NCBI RefSeq assembly: GCF_000761215.1
Contig: NZ_CP009438.1
Location: forward strand, 4,791,501-4,855,500
DNA: 64,000 nt
Source: Streptomyces glaucescens
GTDB lineage: Bacteria; Actinomycetota; Actinomycetes; Streptomycetales; Streptomycetaceae
Direction of reading: 5' to 3'
The position numbers were made by a program, and so were the translations under genes. This document shows positions 58,414-64,000 of the stretch, piece by piece; the first letter of the stretch is position 1, and the number at the start of each line of letters is the position of its first letter. Under the pieces are notes generated by a model that was not told the origin of the DNA, ran no database searches, and was given only the letters and a program-made list of their open reading frames with translations.

Positions 58414-58911
58414 TCAGCCGGCGTACGGCTCGGCCTTCAGGATCCTCACCGAGGCCTTCTTGCCGTTGGGCAGCTCGTACTCCGCGTCCTCGCCGACCTT
58501 CTTGCCGTTGACGCCGGTGCCCAGCGGGGACTGCGGCGAGTAGGTCTCGATCTCCTCGCTCGCGTACTCCCGGGAGGCGAGCAGGAAGGTCAGCGTGTCG
58601 TCCTCGTCGCCGTCGAAGGCGATCGTCACGACCATGCCGGGCGCGACCACGCCCTCGGCCGCGGGAGCCTCACCCACCTTGGCGTTCTCCAGGAGCTGGG
58701 TCAGCTGGCGCACGCGGAGCTCCTGCTTGCCCTGCTCCTCCTTGGCCGCGTGGTACCCGCCGTTCTCCCGCAGGTCGCCCTCCTCACGCGCCGCGGCGAT
58801 CTTGGCCGCGATCTCGGTGCGCGCGGGACCAGACAGGTACTCAAGCTCTTCCTTGAGCTTGTCGTACGCCTCCTGGGTCAGCCAGGTGACGTTCTCGCTG
58901 GTCTGGGTCAC
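58414..58911 (-). CDS. greA: Transcription elongation factor GreA
   Basis: 165 residues, the normal actinobacterial GreA length. The N-terminal coiled coil has the tip acidic residues (AREEGDLRENGGYHAAKEEQ), and the C-terminal FKBP-like domain ends at SPQSPLGTGVNGKKVGEDAE. It rescues backtracked RNA polymerase by stimulating transcript cleavage. GTG 58911 is chosen for its GAGGAG site and family length; an upstream ATG at 58941 adds ten unlikely residues. Confidence 0.96.
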   Translation of the reverse strand: MTQTSENVTWLTQEAYDKLKEELEYLSGPARTEIAAKIAAAREEGDLRENGGYHAAKEEQGKQELRVRQLTQLLENAKVGEAPAAEGVVAPGMVVTIAFDGDEDDTLTFLLASREYASEEIETYSPQSPLGTGVNGKKVGEDAEYELPNGKKASVRILKAEPYAG

Positions 58912-59104
58912 AGGTGCTCCTCGTCGGTACTGGGAATACAAAGCATCGCCCTACCCGGAAGCATGTTCCTTCAGAGGTGGGCGAAACCACGAGCCTAACA
59001 ATTCAAGGACGGAACGGGGAGGACATAACTCACTAATTCCGCTTCAACGCAGGTCAGTGGGCCGATATTCCGGGCGGTCCCCGGGTCGCAGCGCGGTGTC
59101 GCGC

Positions 59105-59503
59105 TCAGTCCGCGTGGCAGCCCAGCAGCTCGGCCGTGGTGCCGGGCGCGGTGGTGCGCAGCGTGACGACCCGGGTGATCCGGGTGGCGTCCCCGTCGAA
59201 GCGGAAGTCCGCGCGGCCCACCTCGGCGCCGTCCTCCGCGCGGGAGCGCACCGTGCAGTAGCCGGAGGCGCCGGCGTCCTTCTCGACCTGCAGCTCCACC
59301 GCCACCGCGTCGTCCCGCAGGTCGAAGCTGATCACCTCGGCGCTGATCTTGTTCTGGCCGACGTAGTGGTACGCGAAGAACGCGATCAGGACGAGCAGGA
59401 CCGCGCCGAGAACCCCGCCGACGACCTTGAGGGTGCGGTCCGTGCGGGCGTCCGAGGAACGGCCGTAGCGCCCCTCGGGCGGTCGCGTACTCGCCGAACT
59501 CAT
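59105..59503 (-). CDS. DUF4307 membrane protein
   Basis: 132 residues. A basic N-terminus is followed by one transmembrane helix (VVGGVLGAVLLVLIAFFAYHYV) and an extracytoplasmic beta domain of ~75 residues with two Cys (GYCTVRSRAEDG and ELLGCHAD) that may pair. This is the DUF4307 layout, an actinobacterial family usually found beside greA and mca, as here. ATG 59503. It is divergent from mca and about 160 bp from greA. Function unknown. Confidence 0.88.
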   Translation of the reverse strand: MSSASTRPPEGRYGRSSDARTDRTLKVVGGVLGAVLLVLIAFFAYHYVGQNKISAEVISFDLRDDAVAVELQVEKDAGASGYCTVRSRAEDGAEVGRADFRFDGDATRITRVVTLRTTAPGTTAELLGCHAD

Positions 59504-59706
59504 GATCGTCCTCTCGACCGGGCGGGACGAACGTCCCGAAACAAGCCCCGGTGCCGTCATCCCGGAATGATTGGCCCTCCGATTCGGTCACTATAGAAGC
59601 CGCCCACGCGTCACCCGACCGGCACCCCTCACGACGTCCCCGCGGGACGAGACCCACGAACCGCGCCCGGTCCGCCGGGCGCGACACAACGACCGAGGAT
59701 TGAGTC

Positions 59707-60588
59707 TTGACTGAGCAGCTGCGACTGATGGCCGTGCACGCCCACCCCGACGACGAGTCGAGCAAGGGCGCGGCCACCATGGCGAAGTACGTGTCCGAGG
59801 GGGTGGACGTGCTCGTGGTGACCTGCACGGGCGGGGAGCGCGGCTCCATCCTCAACCCGAAGCTCCAGGGCGACAAGTACATCGAGGACAACATCCACGA
59901 GGTCCGCCGCAAGGAGATGGACGAGGCCCGGGAGATCCTCGGCGTCAAGCAGGAGTGGCTCGGCTTCGTCGACTCCGGCCTGCCCGAGGGCGACCCGCTG
60001 CCCCCGCTGCCCGAGGGCTGCTTCGCCCTGGAGGACGTCGACCACGCGGCCGGCGAGCTGGTGCGGAAGATCCGCTCCTTCCGCCCCCAGGTGATCACCA
60101 CCTACGACGAGAACGGCGGCTACCCGCACCCCGACCACATCATGACCCACAAGATCACGATGGTGGCCTTCGAGGGCGCGGCCGACACCGAGAAGTACCC
60201 GGAGGCCGAGTACGGCCCCGCCTACCAGCCGCTGAAGGTCTACTACAACCAGGGCTTCAACCGCCCCCGCACCGAGGCCCTGCACCAGGCGATGCTCGAC
60301 CGCGGCCTGGACTCCCCCTACGGGGAGTGGCTCAAGCGCTGGGACGACTCCGGCCACAAGGACCGCACCCTGACCACCTACGTGCCGTGCGCGGACTTCT
60401 TCGAGATCCGCGACAAGGCACTGATCGCGCACCGCACCCAGATCGACCCCGACGGCGGCTGGTTCCGCGTGCCGCTGGAGCTCCAGAAGGAGGTCTGGCC
60501 CACCGAGGAGTACGAGCTGGCGAAGTCCCTCGTCGCCACCTCCCTCCCCGAGGACGACCTCTTCGCGGGCATCCGGGACAATGTCTGA
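59707..60588 (+). CDS. mca: Mycothiol S-conjugate amidase Mca
   Basis: Cleaves mycothiol S-conjugates of electrophiles to a mercapturic acid and GlcN-inositol, a detoxification step specific to mycothiol-producing actinomycetes. 293 residues, zinc LmbE-like hydrolase. The metal motif AVHAHPDDESSKGAAT gives His/Asp/Asp, and YPHPDHIMTHKI supplies the third His. TTG 59707 is the start, with a GAGGA site. The downstream small membrane protein gene overlaps by 8 bp, so the two are co-translated. Confidence 0.95.
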   Translation: MTEQLRLMAVHAHPDDESSKGAATMAKYVSEGVDVLVVTCTGGERGSILNPKLQGDKYIEDNIHEVRRKEMDEAREILGVKQEWLGFVDSGLPEGDPLPPLPEGCFALEDVDHAAGELVRKIRSFRPQVITTYDENGGYPHPDHIMTHKITMVAFEGAADTEKYPEAEYGPAYQPLKVYYNQGFNRPRTEALHQAMLDRGLDSPYGEWLKRWDDSGHKDRTLTTYVPCADFFEIRDKALIAHRTQIDPDGGWFRVPLELQKEVWPTEEYELAKSLVATSLPEDDLFAGIRDNV

Positions 60589-60823
60589 CATGACCCCAAG
60601 CACAAGCATGGCCATGACGCACTTCGTGACCATCGCCAAGGAGTTCGACAAGGACAAGGTCACCCCCGGTGTCCTCGGCTTCATCGTCTTCGCGGTGATG
60701 GGCCTGGCCGTCTGGGCGCTGATGAAGTCGATGAACCGGCACATGGGCAAGGTCGACTTCGAGGAGACCCCGGCGGCCGGCGCCGAGACCGCGGCCGCCA
60801 CGGCCAAGACCGACAAGGCCTGA
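60581..60823 (+). CDS. Small single-pass membrane protein linked to mca
   Basis: 80 residues: an amphipathic N-terminal part (HFVTIAKEFDKDKVTPGVLG), one transmembrane helix (FIVFAVMGLAVWALMKSM), and an Ala/Thr/Glu-rich cytosolic tail. It overlaps the end of mca by 8 bp, an arrangement that suggests coupling. No known domain beyond the actinobacterial small-membrane-protein type. Role unknown. Confidence 0.8.
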   Translation: MSDMTPSTSMAMTHFVTIAKEFDKDKVTPGVLGFIVFAVMGLAVWALMKSMNRHMGKVDFEETPAAGAETAAATAKTDKA

Positions 60824-60964
60824 CCCGCCCGGGCGGGGCACGCGACACCACCACGCCCGCACCGCGGATACGGCGCCCGCCGCGCCCGCACCACGCCGCC
60901 GGCACCGCCACGCCCCTCACCTCCGGGGCGTGGCGGCCCGCCGCCGTGCCCGTGGTGCGGGTGA

Positions 60965-61527
60965 TGCCGAGCGAGCACGGCACCCGCGCGGGCCCGCGTC
61001 ATTGTGCGCCTCCCGGTACAGGTCCCCCGACGTAGCGTCGCCGCGTCCGGTGCGGCTCGCCCTGTTGCCGGGCTGCAATACCTGTACGCCCAGCACCGAC
61101 CCGATCAGCGGCCCCTCGTCCACGGCCTGTGCCAGATCGCTGATCTCGCCCGCCGTACAGGTCACCGCGTAGCAGGGAGTAATCGCAAAGCGCGCCCAGT
61201 GCGTGCAGCGCTGCGCCTGGTCCACGCCTTCCGCGCGCCGTTGTGATGAGGTCGGACGCCGTCGTCCAGCCGACGCAGCGCCTTGTCCAGTGAGGTGAAA
61301 CCGTCCGGGGCGAACCGGTCCGAGCGGTCGGCGTATGGCCATCGACCGGACGCAGCACCGAGTCGGCCAGCTGCGTGCACGTTCAGCGGCTCCTGCGCGC
61401 CGCGCTCCACCGGGTCCTCCTCGTCGAGCAACTGGGTGTGTGCGAGGACGCGGACCAGGTCGTGCAGGCGGTTGCGGTTGCCGCGGACGTGGTCGATCAG
61501 CCCCGCGAGACAGCGGCCCCCGTTCAC
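60965..61527 (-). pseudogene. Frameshifted hypothetical gene
   Basis: The 5' part (61527 down to about 61240) reads from ATG 61527 with good codon bias (GLIDHVRGNRNRLHDLVRV, RFAPDGFTSLDKALRRLDDG). At about 61240 coding character moves to another frame, which continues as FAITPCYAVTCTAGEISDLA and GPLIGSVLGVQVLQPGN to about 60965. No single frame covers both halves, so a frameshift or decay is likely. No domain recognised. It lies in the accessory stretch before the serine recombinase and is probably part of the same insertion. Confidence 0.5.
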
Positions 61528-61595
61528 TCCGCAGTGACCTTGGGGGGTCTCGATCGTTCTAGTGAGGGTCGGGCTGATTTTCGAACGGGGGGCTG

Positions 61596-62996
61596 ATGGG
61601 CAGGAGCGGCGTCGGTGAAGAGCGGACCGCGGCGTTGATCCCTGTCGCGTCCTATGCGCGCACCTCCGAGGATGTCCGTCAAAGGGACGGACACGGAGTG
61701 CGCCATCAACTTCTGATCAACGAACGAGTTGCCCGTGAGCACGCCTGCCACATCGTGGCTGTGTACGCCGACAACGGCCGCAGCGCTTCGAAACCGGGCG
61801 TCGCGCGTCCGGGGTTCGAGCGGCTGCTGGGGGACCTGGCGCGCGGTCACACAGAGCAGGGTCAGGTGATCGGTGGTGTCGTCTGTGTCGCGGACGACCG
61901 GTTGTATCGCCGACCGGAAGACCTAGCCCGCTACCTCGTGGCGCTGACCAGTCGGCCGGGCCGTCTCCATCTCGATCCGCTGGGGGTGCGGGATCCGTAC
62001 TCCCTCGACGGTCTGATGCAGGCCGCACGCTCACTGCAGGCAGCGCTCACGGAGACCAGCGTCAGAAGTCGTCGACTGACGAACTGGCACTGGGCGCGAG
62101 CCGTGGAGGGAGTGCCCCACAGCGGGCCGCGTCCCTTCGGCTGGCAGGAGGACCGCATTCGGCTCCGTCCCGACGAGGCGTCCTTGGTCGAGCAGTCGAT
62201 CGCGGACCGCACCGCCGGAAAAGCGGTTCGTGCCATCGCACGTGACTGGTGTGCTCTCGGTGTCACAGGGACCCGGGGCGGCCGACCCAACGCGCAGACG
62301 GTCACGCAGATCATGACCGCGCCCAGGGTGTGTGGCTATCGCGCCAATAGAGGGCAACTACTGCTCGAACCCGAGGGGGGACGGCCGGTGCTCGGGCAGT
62401 GGGAGCCGATCGTGACGCCCGAGCAGTGGCAGGCCGTATGCGCGACCTTCTCGGCGGGGAGCCTGTACCTGCATCGGGGCAGCGGCGCACCTAGGCTCAC
62501 AGGGTATCGACCGGGACCCCGCCATCTCGCAACAGGACTACTGCGTTGTGCGAGGGAGCGGTCCGAAGGCAGCCTCTGCCATGGGGCACTGTGCGCTCAG
62601 CAGGGCAGGAGCGCGAGAAGCCCGTACGTCTACTCCTGCCGTGACTGCAGACGCTGCAGCATCAGCGGGCCATTGGCCGACGAGGCGGTGGAGCGACTGC
62701 TGCTGTCCGGAACTCCGGGTGTTACCGGCCTGCCGGAGTCCGTGCGCATCCGCTGGGTGTCAGGGGGCCTGCCGCTGGAGGAGAGGAGGCAGGCCATCGC
62801 CTCGGCCCTCATCTGCTGCCTGGTCCGTCCTGGAGTGAAAGGGAAGCAGGCATGGGATCCGTCCCGGGTGGAACCCGTATGGCGATGCGCGGATCGAGTT
62901 GGACTGGCCGGGCTGATGGCTGACAGCGAGCCGCCAGGAGACGGGCAGGGGCCCGTCGGGCAGGATGGGAAGCATGGCGAACCGACTGGCCCATGA
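61596..62996 (+). CDS. Large serine recombinase (site-specific integrase type)
   Basis: 466-residue serine recombinase. The resolvase-like catalytic domain (residues ~12-150) has the nucleophile Ser in VASYARTSEDVRQRDGHG and the Arg pair in VADDRLYRRPEDLAR. The recombinase domain follows (WARAVEGVPHSGPRPFGWQE, IARDWCALGVTGTRGGRPN). A zinc ribbon with Cys pairs (LRCARERSEGSLCHGALC, YSCRDCRRC) and the usual end WDPSRVEPVWR suggest it is intact. ATG 61596. Codon bias is weaker than in neighbours, indicating transfer. Its 3' end overlaps the next gene by 23 bp. Confidence 0.92.
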   Translation: MGRSGVGEERTAALIPVASYARTSEDVRQRDGHGVRHQLLINERVAREHACHIVAVYADNGRSASKPGVARPGFERLLGDLARGHTEQGQVIGGVVCVADDRLYRRPEDLARYLVALTSRPGRLHLDPLGVRDPYSLDGLMQAARSLQAALTETSVRSRRLTNWHWARAVEGVPHSGPRPFGWQEDRIRLRPDEASLVEQSIADRTAGKAVRAIARDWCALGVTGTRGGRPNAQTVTQIMTAPRVCGYRANRGQLLLEPEGGRPVLGQWEPIVTPEQWQAVCATFSAGSLYLHRGSGAPRLTGYRPGPRHLATGLLRCARERSEGSLCHGALCAQQGRSARSPYVYSCRDCRRCSISGPLADEAVERLLLSGTPGVTGLPESVRIRWVSGGLPLEERRQAIASALICCLVRPGVKGKQAWDPSRVEPVWRCADRVGLAGLMADSEPPGDGQGPVGQDGKHGEPTGP

Positions 62997-64000
62997 GACC
63001 TCTCCCTATCTGCTCCAGCACGCGGACAACCCCGTCGACTGGTGGCCGTGGTCCGAGGAGGCGTTCGAGGAGGCGAGGCGGCGGGACGTGCCGGTGCACT
63101 TGAGCGTGGGCTACTCGAGTTGCCACTGGTGCCATGTGCTCGCCAAGGAAAGCTTCGAGGACGAAGCGGTCGCCGGGTACATGAACGAGCACTTCGTGAA
63201 CATCAAGGTCGACCGCGAGGAACGCCCCGACGTGGACGCCGTCTACATGGAGGCCGTGCAGGCCGCCACCGGACAGGGCGGGTGGCCGATGACGGTGTTC
63301 CTGACACCGGACGCCGAGCCGTTCTACTTCGGGACGTACTTCCCGCCCGCGCCCCGGCACGGCATGCCGTCGTTCCGGCAGGTGCTGGAGGGGGTGCGGC
63401 TGGCCTGGGACGACCGGCGCGAGGAGGTCGCCGACGTCGCGGGCAAGATCGTGCGGGACCTCGCCGGGCGGGAGATCGACTACGGCGCCGGGAAGCAGGT
63501 GCCGGGGGAGCAGGAGCTGGCGCAGGCGCTCCTCGGGCTGACCCGGGAGTACGACCCGCAGCGCGGCGGGTTCGGCGGGGCGCCGAAGTTCCCGCCGTCC
63601 ATGGTGCTCGAGTTCCTGCTGCGGCACGCGGCGCGGACGGGCTCCGAGGGTGCGTTGCAGATGGCGGCGGACACCTGTGAGCGGATGGCCCGGGGCGGGA
63701 TCTACGACCAGCTCGGGGGCGGGTTCGCGCGCTACTCGGTGGACCGGGACTGGGTGGTGCCGCACTTCGAGAAGATGCTGTACGACAACGCGCTGCTGTG
63801 CCGGGTCTACGCGCACCTGTGGCGGGCCACCGGCTCGGAGCGGGCGCGGCGCGTCGCGCTGGAGACGGCCGACTTCCTGGTGCGCGAACTGCGCACGCCC
63901 GAGGGCGGGTTCGCCTCCGCGCTCGACGCCGACAGCGACGACGGGACCGGACGGCACGTCGAGGGCGCGTACTACGTCTGGACCCCGGAGCAGTTGCGCG
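62974..64000 (+). CDS. DUF255 thioredoxin-fold protein (YyaL/spermatogenesis-associated type), 3' end outside window
   Basis: 342 residues are visible. The N-terminal thioredoxin-like domain begins NRLAHETSPYLLQHADNPVD and contains YSSCHWCHVLAKESFED with a CxxC pair, then IKVDREERPDVDAVYM. The following part (GGFGGAPKFPPSMVLEFLL, GGGFARYSVDRDWVVPHFEK) enters the six-hairpin glycosidase-like domain. ATG 62974 gives the family start. The gene runs off the right edge. Its 5' end overlaps the serine recombinase, a possible integration boundary. Function of the family is poorly defined. Confidence 0.9.
   Translation, partial: MANRLAHETSPYLLQHADNPVDWWPWSEEAFEEARRRDVPVHLSVGYSSCHWCHVLAKESFEDEAVAGYMNEHFVNIKVDREERPDVDAVYMEAVQAATGQGGWPMTVFLTPDAEPFYFGTYFPPAPRHGMPSFRQVLEGVRLAWDDRREEVADVAGKIVRDLAGREIDYGAGKQVPGEQELAQALLGLTREYDPQRGGFGGAPKFPPSMVLEFLLRHAARTGSEGALQMAADTCERMARGGIYDQLGGGFARYSVDRDWVVPHFEKMLYDNALLCRVYAHLWRATGSERARRVALETADFLVRELRTPEGGFASALDADSDDGTGRHVEGAYYVWTPEQLR

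Noticed and set aside
1..64000. tRNA, rRNA, riboswitch or biosynthetic gene cluster
   Set aside because: I found no tRNA-like cloverleaf, rRNA segment, recognisable riboswitch core, or PKS/NRPS/terpene genes.

Overview
This is Streptomyces chromosomal DNA. It has very high G+C (about 72 percent by eye), strong GC3 bias, GTG and TTG starts, and lineage markers: the AfsQ1/AfsQ2-SigQ signalling locus, AccA2/PccB/PccE acyl-CoA carboxylase, mycothiol amidase Mca, Streptomyces-type HutH and a class E (LAxTG) sortase substrate. From memory, the gene order follows the S. coelicolor SCO489x to SCO4975 segment, so most of it is conserved core. The clear accessory insertions are a serine recombinase with a decayed neighbour near the right end and an 87-bp MITE-like element at 47.6 kb.

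Layout. 1-4.7 kb: AEC permease (cut by the window edge), STAS protein, ECF sigma factor with SnoaL-like tail, and a divergent MFS/LysR pair. 4.7-6.7 kb: alpha/beta hydrolase and adenosine deaminase. 6.9-13.6 kb: secreted and membrane small proteins around the lipoprotein-afsQ2-afsQ1 operon and divergent sigQ, then a nucleoside kinase-like P-loop protein. 13.6-24.2 kb: nucleoside salvage, comprising an aldehyde dehydrogenase pair, deoC, a phosphopentomutase-like phosphosugar mutase, purine nucleoside phosphorylase, an LpdA-type flavoprotein and a DeoR-family regulator. 24.4-32.1 kb: acyl-CoA carboxylase genes (accA2, pccE, pccB) with Maf, an MmpB-like small membrane protein, a GDSL hydrolase and BirA. 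32.1-38.5 kb: intergenic repeats, class III adenylate cyclase, enoyl-CoA hydratase, GAF-GGDEF protein and HutH. 38.6-49.3 kb: cell-surface and secreted proteins (lipoprotein, LAxTG protein, L,D-transpeptidase, large subtilase, I36/FG-GAP protein), an MmyB-type regulator and an alcohol dehydrogenase. 49.3-54.1 kb: MsrA beside an M48 metalloprotease flanked by two paralogous membrane-anchored proteins. 54.3-60.8 kb: cystathionine gamma-synthase, a degenerate sigma-like protein with a coupled membrane protein, MarR, threonine ammonia-lyase, GreA, DUF4307 and Mca. 60.9-64 kb: decayed gene, serine recombinase, and the start of a DUF255 thioredoxin-fold protein.

How the genes connect. The perfect palindrome CTACGCGCGTAG lies just upstream of adenosine deaminase, deoC and purine nucleoside phosphorylase, so these three dispersed transcription units look like one nucleoside-catabolism regulon. 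The operon starting with deoC continues into two aldehyde dehydrogenases, which could remove the acetaldehyde DeoC makes; the second is a cysteine-free half-length pseudoenzyme. The AfsQ1-SigQ intergenic region holds a GTGAC-N6-GTGAC direct repeat matching the known AfsQ1 box. The carboxylase locus pairs biotin carboxylase/BCCP, carboxyltransferase, epsilon subunit and the biotin ligase that would biotinylate AccA2.

Limits: no database search was run. Starts were chosen from Shine-Dalgarno context, GC3 and family length. Functions of the hypothetical genes are descriptions only.
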